Assembly (NCBI GenBank): GCA_016787605.1
Contig: JAEUUE010000128.1
Location: 62,001-126,000, forward strand
Source: Cyclobacteriaceae bacterium
Lineage (GTDB): Bacteria; Bacteroidota; Bacteroidia; Cytophagales; Cyclobacteriaceae
Direction: 5' to 3'
Length of the DNA: 64,000 nt
Part shown: piece after piece, positions 17,243 to 25,272 of the stretch
Numbering within the stretch: the stretch's first letter is position 1
Layout: each line of letters opens with the position of its first letter
Notes under the pieces: model-generated
The model's input: only the letters and a program-made list of their open reading frames with translations
The model's database searches: none
What the model was told of the DNA's origin: nothing
Made by a program: the position numbers and the translations under genes

Positions 17243-17314
17243 GGTCCCGTATTTCAATGGATAGAATTTGAGATTCCGATTCTCAAGATGTAGGTTCGAT
17301 TCCTACCGGGACTA
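17243..17314 (+). tRNA. tRNA-Arg (anticodon CCG)
   Basis: A 72-base cloverleaf without encoded CCA. The acceptor is ggtcccg/cgggact (a G-U pair at 1:72), the D arm is short (tttc/gaat, three pairs), the anticodon stem tgaga/tctca encloses loop ttccgat with anticodon CCG, the variable region has four bases, and the T arm is gtagg-ttcgatt-cctac. It would read CGG codons. It is the only intact member of a three-copy tandem array. Confidence 0.88.
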
Positions 17315-17317
17315 CTA

Positions 17318-17376
17318 CAATGGAAGCGCTAGTCGGGGCGATTCTGAAGATGCAGGTTCGATTCCTGCCGGGGCTA
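17318..17376 (+). pseudogene. Truncated tRNA-Arg copy (downstream)
   Basis: It aligns with the intact tRNA from the D loop (caatgga) onward. The last 41 bases (17340-17380) match 17278-17318 with four differences, two of them a paired T-stem change (gtagg/cctac to gcagg/cctgc). The acceptor 5' strand and the anticodon stem are missing or unpaired. Confidence 0.75.
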
Positions 17377-17514
17377 CTACCCAAGAATAGCGCAGTTTGA
17401 CCTGTAACGGGTTTCTTTTGCGGGCGATAGCCGCTGTTGTCCGGGCGAATCCGCCGCTTTAGCTTTGTACCTATCCTGACTTCCCGGGTCACGATCGCAT
17501 CAACCTGATCATTC

Positions 17515-18546
17515 ATGAAAGCCTGGCAGCTTCATCGGGTATTGGATCTTTCCGTTGAGAAGAATTCTTTGGTTTTGACCGACCTTCCGGCACCTCGTCC
17601 CGATGCTCATGAACTGCTCATCCGCATTTCCTGCTGCGGCGTGTGCCACACCGAACTGGATGAAATCGAAGGACGAACTCCTCCGCCGAAGTACCCGATA
17701 GTTCCCGGTCACCAGGTGATCGGCCGGGTGGAAGCTTTGGGAGAAAGGGTTTCGAACTTCTCCGTAGGAGACCGCGTGGGTGTTGCCTGGCTTTTTTCGT
17801 CCTGTGGTGTTTGCGAATACTGCCTCAGCGGGCGGGAAAATCTCTGTCCTCAATTCCGGGCTACCGGTCGCGATGCCGATGGAGGCTATGCGGAGTACAT
17901 GGTCGCCCCGGCCGCTTCGGTGTGCCTGATCCCGGGCGAGTTTGAAGACGTGGAAGCAGCACCCCTGCTTTGCGCCGGGGCCATAGGTTACCGCTCGTTG
18001 AAGCTGGCCAACGTGCAAGATGGACAGACGCTTGGGCTGACGGGGTTCGGGGCATCGGCACACCTGGTGCTGAAAATGTCAAAGTCCCTTTATCCGAATA
18101 GTGAAATCATCGTCTTTGCCCGCAGTGCCGAGGAACAGCAGTTCGCCCGATCATTAGGCGCGGCCTGGGCCGGCGATACCCAATCCCTGCCGCCTTATCC
18201 CGCGCATGCGATCATCGACACCACGCCCGCCTGGAGGCCGGTGGTGGAAGCACTTGCCCACCTCCGCCCGGGAGGACGACTGGTGATCAATGCCATCCGG
18301 AAGGAGCCGAACGACAGAGAAATTCTCACCACACTGGACTACCCTTCTCACCTCTGGATGGAAAAGGAAATCAAGAGTGTAGCCAACATCACCGCCGCCG
18401 ATGTTCGAGAATTCCTGGACTTGGCCGCCAGGGCTTCGATACGACCCAAGACCGAGGTCTATTCATTTGAAGAGGCCAACCAGGCCCTGTGGGATCTCAA
18501 GAACAAGCATATCCTGGGCGCCAAAGTGCTCCGGATCACTCCATAA
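17515..18546 (+). CDS. Zinc-dependent alcohol dehydrogenase (MDR family)
   Basis: A 343-residue medium-chain dehydrogenase. The catalytic zinc site is 'CCGVCHTELDE' with 'VPGHQVIGRVEALG', and the structural zinc site is 'SCGVCEYCLSGRENLC'. The cofactor domain has 'GLTGFGASAHLVLKM' where GxGxxG is expected. This looks like the zinc-binding alcohol dehydrogenase subgroup (TIGR02822-like), which I associate with low-oxygen regulons in other bacteria. It oxidises or reduces small alcohols and aldehydes with NAD(P). It stands directly upstream of the receiver-CRP regulator; a TGAC-N4-GTCA dyad follows its stop codon by 8 bases. Confidence 0.88.
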   Translation: MKAWQLHRVLDLSVEKNSLVLTDLPAPRPDAHELLIRISCCGVCHTELDEIEGRTPPPKYPIVPGHQVIGRVEALGERVSNFSVGDRVGVAWLFSSCGVCEYCLSGRENLCPQFRATGRDADGGYAEYMVAPAASVCLIPGEFEDVEAAPLLCAGAIGYRSLKLANVQDGQTLGLTGFGASAHLVLKMSKSLYPNSEIIVFARSAEEQQFARSLGAAWAGDTQSLPPYPAHAIIDTTPAWRPVVEALAHLRPGGRLVINAIRKEPNDREILTTLDYPSHLWMEKEIKSVANITAADVREFLDLAARASIRPKTEVYSFEEANQALWDLKNKHILGAKVLRITP

Positions 18547-18553
18547 AGGCCCT

Positions 18554-18567
18554 CTGACTTATGTCAG
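18554..18567. promoter_or_regulatory. FNR/CRP-like dyad 1, ctgacttatgtcag
   Basis: TGAC-N4-GTCA at 18555-18566, 120 bases upstream of the regulator gene at 18686. The symmetry extends to 10-base arms with one mismatch, so a transcript hairpin after the alcohol dehydrogenase gene is an alternative reading. No T-run follows. Confidence 0.5.
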
Positions 18568-18685
18568 AAGGCTCCCTGACCCCGCTCATTCCATAGCTGG
18601 AGGCTGGTTTCTAGGTTGCTTACCCATCCGAGTCAGTACCGGATGATTTCGTATTCGGGTGGGTAAAAACCAAAAAAGGACCGTC

Positions 18686-19744
18686 ATGAGTGCCCATATC
18701 CTTGTTATCGAAGACAATCCCGAAATGCTGGAAAACATCACCAGCATCCTCCAATTGGCGCAATACCGTGTTACCGCTGCCAGGAACGGCAAAGAAGGCG
18801 TGAAGCTTGCCCAGCAACTGCGACCCGACCTCATTCTCTGCGATATCATGATGCCGGAACTGGACGGTTATGGCGTTCTTCATATCCTTCATTCGGAGCC
18901 GGAAACGGCACTTCTCCCCTTTGTGTTTATCACAGCCAAGGCCGACAAGAAAGACCTGCGCCATGGCATGAACCTGGGGGCAGACGACTATCTCACCAAG
19001 CCCTTTGAAAGCACCGATTTGCTCAAAATGGTTGAGGTGCGGCTGAAGAAGAAGGCGATGATGGAGACGCAGGCCAATACCCCTGAAGAGGTCAGCGAGT
19101 TCTTCAGCAAAACGCGGGAAATCAAGGATTTTCAAAAGCTCTCCGAAAACCGCCCGGTGAGGAACTTCCGGAAGAAAGACATCATCTTCATGGAAGGGCA
19201 GACACCCAACGACCTGTATTTCATCGAGAAGGGAAAAGTGAAGACCTACAAGGTCAATGAGGAAGGCAAAGAACTGATTACCGGCATCTACAAGGACGGT
19301 GACTTTCTTGGGTACCTGCCCTTGCTGGAAGAAACGGCCAGTCATGAAAGTGCCGAAGCCCTGGAGCCTTGCCGCATCATGCTTATCCCCAAAGGCGATT
19401 TTCTCAAACTGATTTACAGCAGCAAGGATGTCGCCCACAAGTTCATCAAGATGCTCTCCAACAACCTGGAAGAAGTGGAGAACCGCCTGGTTAACATTGC
19501 CTATCAATCCGTTCGCCAGCGGGTGGCCGGGGCCCTGATCAACATCGGCAAACAGTTCAACGGCACAGGTAAAGACGAACTGATCACGGTGTCGCGCCGC
19601 GACATGGCCAACCTCGTGGGTACGGCCACCGAATCACTCAACCGGACCCTTTCTGATTTCAAAGACGAAGGCCTGATTGAAATCCATCATGAGGGTATTC
19701 GCATCGCCAACAAAGCCAAGTTGGAAAAGTTGATCAGAGGGTAA
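18686..19744 (+). CDS. Receiver-CRP/FNR fusion transcription regulator
   Basis: A 352-residue protein. A CheY-like receiver (1-120) has phospho-acceptor Asp53 in 'LCDIMMPELDG' and Lys105 in LTKPF, both intact. A linker leads to a cyclic-nucleotide-binding/CRP barrel (about 145-260, 'PNDLYFIEKGKVKTYKVNEEG') and a C-terminal CRP-type winged helix with recognition helix 'GTATESLNRTLSDFKDEG', which keeps the Glu...Arg pair of FNR/CRP proteins. No Cys cluster for an Fe-S centre is seen, so the signal probably comes through phosphorylation. The ATG at 18686 follows an A-rich aaaaaagga. The likely partner is the PAS kinase at 20228. Confidence 0.92.
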   Translation: MSAHILVIEDNPEMLENITSILQLAQYRVTAARNGKEGVKLAQQLRPDLILCDIMMPELDGYGVLHILHSEPETALLPFVFITAKADKKDLRHGMNLGADDYLTKPFESTDLLKMVEVRLKKKAMMETQANTPEEVSEFFSKTREIKDFQKLSENRPVRNFRKKDIIFMEGQTPNDLYFIEKGKVKTYKVNEEGKELITGIYKDGDFLGYLPLLEETASHESAEALEPCRIMLIPKGDFLKLIYSSKDVAHKFIKMLSNNLEEVENRLVNIAYQSVRQRVAGALINIGKQFNGTGKDELITVSRRDMANLVGTATESLNRTLSDFKDEGLIEIHHEGIRIANKAKLEKLIRG

Positions 19745-19825
19745 TTCCCGAAACCATACGTCGGCATCAACCCCAGGCAAAGGTTTGCCTCCCTTCCTCA
19801 CGCTTCGTGAAATCGAATAAAAGCA

Positions 19826-19858
19826 AAAGGGCAAGGAACCGTAGTAGTCTTGCCCTTT
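19826..19858 (+). terminator. Intrinsic-terminator-like hairpin after the regulator gene
   Basis: aaagggcaag (19826-19835) pairs perfectly with cttgcccttt (19849-19858) across a 13-base loop. Only a short pyrimidine tract follows, so termination may be partial. It starts 82 bases after the regulator's stop. Confidence 0.6.
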
Positions 19859-20068
19859 CCGATCCTGTTCCTTCCGTGCTTTTTGCAGCCTTCAGGATGC
19901 AGCGATCATATTACCGGTTAACAACTTTCCTTGGTTCTGGAGGCAATTTTTGTTTTGCTTTTCGACTCTCGGCAGTTTCCATGCAGGCATGTATTCTGAC
20001 CTGTCTACCAGACCGGACCAGCCGTAACGATAACGATATAAAGGTAATGGATGAACCGGGGCAAAGTC

Positions 20069-20084
20069 GATGACACCGGTCATC
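20069..20084. promoter_or_regulatory. FNR/CRP-like dyad 2, gatgac-N4-gtcatc
   Basis: Six-base inverted arms with a 4-base centre, TGAC at 20071-20074 and GTCA at 20079-20082. It is 145 bases upstream of the kinase gene and 91 bases from dyad 3. Confidence 0.5.
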
Positions 20085-20159
20085 AGAGCAAAAAACATTG
20101 GTCCGGGGTCCATCCGGCCTGCAGCGGGCCCAAAAACCTGAAAATCACCCACCTGGCTG

Positions 20160-20175
20160 GCTGACAATTGTCAGC
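20160..20175. promoter_or_regulatory. FNR/CRP-like dyad 3, perfect palindrome gctgacaattgtcagc
   Basis: A perfect 16-base palindrome containing TGAC-aatt-GTCA. Its centre (20167.5) is about 42-45 bases upstream of the start site expected from the -7-like element at 20198-20205. This is the classic class II activator position. Confidence 0.6.
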
Positions 20176-20197
20176 AAGCCCGTCATGGCAAACCTCC

Positions 20198-20205
20198 TAC
20201 TTTCG
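20198..20205 (+). promoter_or_regulatory. -7-like element TACTTTCG of the PAS kinase gene
   Basis: One mismatch from TAnnTTTG, 22 bases before the ATG at 20228. There is no -33 TTTG, as expected for an activator-dependent promoter with dyad 3 in that place. Confidence 0.4.
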
Positions 20206-20227
20206 CGCTTAGTCTTCGCCTATTCTC

Positions 20228-22486
20228 ATGTCCACCAAGACCAGGAGGAAACCCGCCCCGCTGAATGACCCTGCAGGGATTGCCGCGCTGAAGTCCGAAA
20301 CCAGGGCGGTCAGAAACCTGCTGGACGCCCTGTTTGAAACGGAGGAGGTAGGTATCGCCCTGGTCAATAGTGCCGGCAATTTTGTGAGAATCAACAAAGG
20401 GTTAAGCCGCCTCCTGGGGTATCCAAACGAGGCGCTGGCCGGGCAGCCCTTCTCCAAGATCATCGAATTCCGGCGACCCCGGAAGTCTGCCCGCCGTCCC
20501 AAACTCGAGTCCGGAGAATACCGGATCGTATCCCGCAACGGGCAGATCACTGACGTGATCATTGACAACACCCCCTACACCGATACGGACGGACGAGCTT
20601 GCACCATCAAGACCATCCGGGATATCTCGAAAGAAAAAGAACTGAACGAAATGGTACTGGGAGCATCAAGTTCCCTGAACATCGGAGGTATCGAATACAA
20701 CCAATTGACCGGGGAGATCACCTGGACGGAAGCCACGGCACGAATCCTGGAAGTATCCACACGCACCAAGCCCAGCCTCGCCATGCTGGGACGGTTTATC
20801 GATTTTCGCGAGCGGGTTAAAATCCAGGCCGCCGTACGCCAACTCCAATCCACCCTGGCCGATGTAGAGGTGGAATTCAGTCTCCACACGCGTACGCGCA
20901 AGACGCGGTGGATACACTTGCGAATGCATCCGATCCTGGTCAAACGGAAGCTGGCAGGCATCCGGGGTACGGTGCTGGACGTCACCCGCAGCCGCCTGGC
21001 CGCCCTGGAAATTGAACGGCTTTCCTGGGTGGCGAGGCATACCCAAAGTGTGGTCATCATCGCCGATAAGCACGACCGGATCGAATGGGTTAACGAGAGC
21101 TTTACGCGACTCCTCGGATACAGCCTCGACTCCGTCAAGGGGAAAGTACCCGGGTTGGTTCTTCGTGGTCCGCTAACCGACAAAAAAGTGCTCCGGCGCA
21201 TCATGGACCAGGTCCGCACCTTCAAGCCGGTGAGCGGCATTCTCCAGCTTTACTCCCGGGAAGGCAACCCAATATGGTTCAACATTGATGTCGCCCCGAT
21301 CTACATGGAAGACGAGCCGCAGTATTTTGTAGGCATCCTGACCGACCTGAGCGAGCTGATGCGCGCCCAGGAGTTCCAAAAAAACCAGGAAGCACTCGAA
21401 CAGCGCCAGAAGCTCCTGCAGGCGATCGCCAGCAATTTCCCCGGTGGACTCATCGGCGTGCTCAACAAGAATCTACAATACGTCTTTGTAGGCGGGAGTG
21501 AGATCCAGAAGCTGGGGTACACCACCCAGGACTGGGTTGGACACGCCCTTTTCGACAAGGTATCCGAAGAAGCGAACGCCTTCGCTGTTCCTTATCTCAA
21601 CCGTGTCTTCCAGGGGGAATCGGTCCAGTTTGAAACCCGCATCAAGCAAAGCACTTACCTCGTTTCCGCCGTCCCCATGATCCCTGATGGGAAATACATC
21701 AACCGGGCTCTCGTGGTCATCCAGAACATTACCGAACGGAAGCAGGCCGAAGAAGAGATCCTGCGTGCCCTCACCAAGCAGCGCGAGCTGAACGAAATGA
21801 AATCGAAATTTGTGACCATCGCCTCCCATGAATTTCGCACGCCCCTGGGTACGATTCTTTCTTCCGCTGACCTTGCCTATCAATATCACGGGCTGGGCGA
21901 TGAAGAGAACACGGCCAAACATATCAACCGGGTCAAGTCGTCCGTCAAACAACTGACCGAGATTCTGAACGAATTTCTCCAGTTGGGCAAAATCGAAGAG
22001 GGGGCATTTCAGCCCTCTCCGACCGAATTCTCTCTCTCGGAATGCTGCGAGGCCCTGATGGAAGAAATGAACACGCTTAAGAAACAAGGGCAAGAAATCA
22101 TTTACACCCACGAAGGCAACCAGGATATTGTCGTGCTGGACCGCCAGCACACGAGGAATATCCTCGTCAACCTCCTTTCCAACGCCATCAAGTATTCCCC
22201 TCCCGGCAAACGCATTTGGGTCAAAGCCTTCGCCAACAAGGACCATGTAGAATTCCAGGTAAAGGACGAGGGTATCGGCATTGCCGAGGAGGAAAAGGCA
22301 CAGATCTACGATGCCTTCTTCCGCGCCCATAATGCATCAAACATCCAGGGAACGGGGTTGGGCCTGAATATCGTACAACGATACATCAAGCTGATGAAAG
22401 GCACCATCTCCATGGAAAGTGAACTGAACAAGGGGTCTACCTTTACCGTCCGGATCCCCCAGATCAAGCCCGTCAAATCCGCCTGA
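20228..22486 (+). CDS. Soluble multi-PAS sensor histidine kinase
   Basis: A 752-residue kinase without membrane segments, so it senses an internal signal. There are about four PAS-type modules: '[20 protein letters not shown]', a divergent second one, '[20 protein letters not shown]' and '[20 protein letters not shown]'. A HisKA domain follows with phospho-acceptor His534 in '[13 protein letters not shown]', and a HATPase with N box '[15 protein letters not shown]', '[12 protein letters not shown]' and '[13 protein letters not shown]'. Ligands of the PAS domains cannot be told (heme, flavin or none). It is probably the kinase for the receiver-CRP protein upstream. It ends at a terminator shared with the convergent BON gene. 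Confidence 0.92.
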   Translation: MSTKTRRKPAPLNDPAGIAALKSETRAVRNLLDALFETEEVGIALVNSAGNFVRINKGLSRLLGYPNEALAGQPFSKIIEFRRPRKSARRPKLESGEYRIVSRNGQITDVIIDNTPYTDTDGRACTIKTIRDISKEKELNEMVLGASSSLNIGGIEYNQLTGEITWTEATARILEVSTRTKPSLAMLGRFIDFRERVKIQAAVRQLQSTLADVEVEFSLHTRTRKTRWIHLRMHPILVKRKLAGIRGTVLDVTRSRLAALEIERLSWVARHTQSVVIIADKHDRIEWVNESFTRLLGYSLDSVKGKVPGLVLRGPLTDKKVLRRIMDQVRTFKPVSGILQLYSREGNPIWFNIDVAPIYMEDEPQYFVGILTDLSELMRAQEFQKNQEALEQRQKLLQAIASNFPGGLIGVLNKNLQYVFVGGSEIQKLGYTTQDWVGHALFDKVSEEANAFAVPYLNRVFQGESVQFETRIKQSTYLVSAVPMIPDGKYINRALVVIQNITERKQAEEEILRALTKQRELNEMKSKFVTIASHEFRTPLGTILSSADLAYQYHGLGDEENTAKHINRVKSSVKQLTEILNEFLQLGKIEEGAFQPSPTEFSLSECCEALMEEMNTLKKQGQEIIYTHEGNQDIVVLDRQHTRNILVNLLSNAIKYSPPGKRIWVKAFANKDHVEFQVKDEGIGIAEEEKAQIYDAFFRAHNASNIQGTGLGLNIVQRYIKLMKGTISMESELNKGSTFTVRIPQIKPVKSA

Positions 22487-22491
22487 AAAGA

Positions 22492-22517
22492 GAAAGGCGG
22501 AATTTCTCCCGCCTTTC
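22492..22517. terminator. Bidirectional terminator-like hairpin
   Basis: gaaaggcgg (22492-22500) and ccgcctttc (22509-22517) are perfect complements around an 8-base loop, between the convergent kinase and BON genes. The inner aaag/cttt ends give short T-rich flanks on each strand. Confidence 0.6.
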
Positions 22518-22536
22518 CAAACAAACCCCTACCAAA

Positions 22537-23217
22537 CTAGATCGGCCCGTCGCCCTCAACGGTGAGTTGGTTATCCACCGATCGGACGCCGGGTGACGAC
22601 CATGCGATTCGGGAGGCTTCCAGGCTTTCGGCCCAAGACTTCACCTTCCCCCGCAGGATCACTTCATCGCCGGAGACGAGCAAGCCGATTCGCAACGAAT
22701 CGACCAGCGCACTTCGACCCAGCGCTTCGGCAATCCTGCTCCGAATATTTTCAATTCCCAATGTCTTTACCTGGATGGCGATTCCATTGGTCACCCCGCG
22801 CACACCAGCCAGTTGCCCGGCTTCCCGCTCGGCCACCTCCCGCTGATAGTCCCAGGTCACCGTACCCCCCAGAAACACCCAGCCATTGTCCACCGTGGAC
22901 ACCACTGAGGTGCCGGCCAGTGAACTATTCCACGAGAGCACAACCTGGAGGGCTTCTTCCAACTCCGGGTCGCTCCTGATTTCTTCCGGCCTGGGAATCA
23001 CCTCAAGGTCATTGATCGCGCGCCTCACCCCTTGTAGCCGGAGAACCGCTTCCTCGGCCGCCACCTTCTGGGCATACGAATGGACCTGCCCGGACAAGGT
23101 CACTATGCCTTCGTTGGCAAGCACGGCGGCCCCTGTATACACCTCAGATACTTTGGGATCAAACCGGAGTTCCTCCAAAACCTGCCGCTGCAAATCAGCA
23201 TCCATCTTCATCATCAT
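22537..23217 (-). CDS. Protein with three BON domains
   Basis: Three BON modules (bacterial OsmY and nodulation) of about 65 residues are seen: 'TGAAVLANEGIVTLSGQVHS', 'VVSTVDNGWVFLGGTVTWDY' and 'IGLLVSGDEVILRGKVKSWA', each with the central Gly-containing beta turn. BON domains bind membranes or other envelope parts, often under stress. The frame is open to 23352, but the ATG cluster at 23203-23217 (MMMKM) directly before the first module is the likely start. No signal peptide is then present, so it would be cytoplasmic. It is the last gene of the minus-strand block from the LolA-like gene. Confidence 0.82.
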   Translation of the reverse strand: MMMKMDADLQRQVLEELRFDPKVSEVYTGAAVLANEGIVTLSGQVHSYAQKVAAEEAVLRLQGVRRAINDLEVIPRPEEIRSDPELEEALQVVLSWNSSLAGTSVVSTVDNGWVFLGGTVTWDYQREVAEREAGQLAGVRGVTNGIAIQVKTLGIENIRSRIAEALGRSALVDSLRIGLLVSGDEVILRGKVKSWAESLEASRIAWSSPGVRSVDNQLTVEGDGPI

Positions 23218-23381
23218 CGTCCGCCCTTGCGCAACCATCGGGTACTCAAAAAGACAATTCAAACTTACCAGCCGTTGCGAGGGTAGCTCGATGATCGATA
23301 TCATGAACTCAAAAGATTGTTGTTGGCCCGGGACGCCGCGAATTTGCTCCAAGCGTCAACCCGGACAGCCTGGAGGCGCGA

Positions 23382-24548
23382 CTAGAAACTCCACTTGAAC
23401 CGGATGAAGCCCCGATAGACTACGGGCTCGATCTTTTTTTGCTGTTCGGCATAGAAACCTTGCCAGAAGACATCCACGTCGATGTTGGTTCCGAGGTTGT
23501 ATCGCAGCGACGGCAGCGCAATGACCAGGTTGGTTCCCGGCGAATAGATCAGGGTCAGGTTGGCAGAAAGCAAGGGCGTGATCTCCTTTCCCACCGTCAA
23601 TACGGTGTTATACTTCGTGGGCATCAGGCTGCGCGGAGAGAGCTGGAAATTGTAAAGCCCCCAGTTGTCGATCGGATCGCTGTACCCGGCGCTGTTCAGC
23701 AGGAATCCTGCATTGACGTACCAGCCTTTCGAAAACATGTAATCCGCCTCCACCGCCAGGTTCACCAGGGCCGCCGTGTCGGAGTGAGCCGCAAAATACT
23801 GGGCCTCGCCTTTGAAGCCCGCTTCACCGATGCTGCCCGACCAGCCGAAGCCTGCGGTGGCCACCTGCTGATACACGCCTGCCATGAACTGAAAATCATA
23901 ATTCCACCGGTTGGTCGTATACCGCACCGAAGCCACACTCTTATAGTCGGCCTCGGCCGCAGCCCCCGCCACCTCCAGGTTGGAAAAATCGCTCAGGTGG
24001 AAAATTACCTTGGCGGCGTCGCGCCCCGGTCGTTCTTCGTAATCAAAGTCCAGAAAGTTGTAGGTATTGAAGATGTCATTCGGATTCCAAAGCGTCGCGA
24101 TGCCCCAGTTGATGCGCTGCCTGCCCAGGCGAGTCTCCCAGCGCTGCCCCCGGTATTCCAGCCACAGGCGATCTACCGTGGTATGCATCACCGCTGACGC
24201 GGTTTCAAACCAGACCCACTGCAGGTTGACTGCCTCGTTGCGGTTTCGCAATGCCTCCGGAAAATTGGGAGTCAGCTGCACTTCCTGGCCCCAGAACAGC
24301 CGTGTACGGAATTCCGCGGCGGCGGAGAACCGCGCCGATGGGTTGAACCGGAAATTCAGGCGGTTGTGAAGCATGTTCCCCGTCACAAGGCTGTCGGGGT
24401 TCTGGCCATAGGTCAGCGATTGCATGTCTTTAAGGTAGCCTCGCACTTCCCAAGTGGGGATTGTTTGTGCAGAATCGGGTGTTTGCGCCCCTGACACCCC
24501 GAGCGTCATCAGAAACACAACGAAAACGATGATTCGCCCCCGCCCCAT
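23382..24548 (-). CDS. Outer-membrane beta-barrel protein of the exporter operon
   Basis: A 388-residue exported protein. A signal peptide (ending VSGAQ) is followed by alternating aromatic beta-strand pattern and a C-terminal 'YRGFIRFKWSF' ending in Phe, as in outer-membrane barrels. Internal phrases such as 'LWLEYRGQRWETRLGRQRINW' and 'WNPNDIFNTYNFLDFDYEERPG' recall DUF1302-type porin-like proteins that sit beside LolA-like proteins and transporters in other bacteria. It is encoded 5 bases downstream of the ABC ATPase, so it probably works with that exporter as its outer-membrane part. Confidence 0.75.
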   Translation of the reverse strand: MGRGRIIVFVVFLMTLGVSGAQTPDSAQTIPTWEVRGYLKDMQSLTYGQNPDSLVTGNMLHNRLNFRFNPSARFSAAAEFRTRLFWGQEVQLTPNFPEALRNRNEAVNLQWVWFETASAVMHTTVDRLWLEYRGQRWETRLGRQRINWGIATLWNPNDIFNTYNFLDFDYEERPGRDAAKVIFHLSDFSNLEVAGAAAEADYKSVASVRYTTNRWNYDFQFMAGVYQQVATAGFGWSGSIGEAGFKGEAQYFAAHSDTAALVNLAVEADYMFSKGWYVNAGFLLNSAGYSDPIDNWGLYNFQLSPRSLMPTKYNTVLTVGKEITPLLSANLTLIYSPGTNLVIALPSLRYNLGTNIDVDVFWQGFYAEQQKKIEPVVYRGFIRFKWSF

Positions 24549-24553
24549 AATGA

Positions 24554-25261
24554 TTAGTGTTGCATCGAAGTCTCCACTCGTGCAGTATCGGAATGAACCT
24601 GGCCGTCGACCAGGGTGATGACACGGCGGGCGCGCTCGATCACGCGGGCATCGTGCGTGGAGAAGATGAAGGTGATATTCTCCTCCTGGTTGAGCAACGC
24701 CATGATGTCGAGCAGGTTGGACGCCGACTTGGAGTCGAGGTTGGCGGTGGGCTCGTCGGCAAGAACAAACTTCGGCTTCGACGCCAAAGCCCTGGCCACG
24801 GCGACGCGCTGCTGCTGTCCGCCCGAAAGTTTGGAAGGCCTCTCGTTCATCTTGTCCGCCAGTCCGATCTGTTCAAAAAGACTTCGCACCCGCTCATCCA
24901 CTTCCTTTTTGTTCTTATGCTGCAACTGCATGATCAATTCCACATTCTCCTTTGCCGTGAGTACCGGGATGAGGTTGAAAGACTGGAAAACAAACCCGAT
25001 GTTACGAAGCCGGAAGTTGATCAATTGATTGGGTGAAAGACGGGTGATATCCACGCCATCGATGAGAATGGATCCTGAATCAGGGCGATCGAGCCCGCCG
25101 ATGAGATTCAACAGCGTCGTCTTACCCGAGCCGGACGGGCCTACCAGCGCGGTAAACTCCCCTCGCTCCAGGTGAAGATGCACATGATTGACCGCAATTA
25201 CCGGGATGGTCTCCGGGTTGAAGATTCGGCTGATATCGTGGGCGTCAATGACAGTGTCCAT
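24554..25261 (-). CDS. ABC transporter ATP-binding protein (LolD/MacB-like)
   Basis: A 235-residue ATPase with Walker A 'GPSGSGKTT', Q-loop 'FVFQSFNLIPVLTAKENVEL', signature 'LSGGQQQRVAVARALA' and Walker B 'FVLADEPTANLD' with H-loop 'FIFSTHDARV'. The LolD/MacB subfamily works with FtsX-type permeases to move lipoproteins, peptides or lipids out of the inner membrane rather than import solutes. It lies 11 bases after the second permease gene and 5 bases before the barrel gene. Confidence 0.93.
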   Translation of the reverse strand: MDTVIDAHDISRIFNPETIPVIAVNHVHLHLERGEFTALVGPSGSGKTTLLNLIGGLDRPDSGSILIDGVDITRLSPNQLINFRLRNIGFVFQSFNLIPVLTAKENVELIMQLQHKNKKEVDERVRSLFEQIGLADKMNERPSKLSGGQQQRVAVARALASKPKFVLADEPTANLDSKSASNLLDIMALLNQEENITFIFSTHDARVIERARRVITLVDGQVHSDTARVETSMQH

Positions 25262-25272
25262 AGCATTCCAGT

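Larger units (their letters stand above)
19745..20227. other. 483-base gene-free region between regulator and kinase
   Basis: It contains an intrinsic-terminator-like hairpin (19826-19858), two TGAC-N4-GTCA dyads (20069-20084 and 20160-20175) and a -7-like element (20198-20205). The part from 19859 to 20068 shows no convincing ORF or RNA structure; a small RNA there cannot be excluded. Confidence 0.7.

Noticed and set aside
17167-17380. Possible attachment site of an integrative element at the tRNA
   Set aside because: There is a repeated tRNA 3' half, but the copies are only 62 bases apart and no integrase or foreign gene block is near. Tandem duplication and decay explains it better.
17477-17491. 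TGAC-N7-GTCA before the alcohol dehydrogenase gene
   Set aside because: The spacing differs from the N4 dyads of the locus, so it was not counted as a regulator site.
17283-17516. Minus-strand 77-residue open frame with a PGRNRT phrase
   Set aside because: It is the translated reverse complement of the tRNA T arm, a well-known false ORF.
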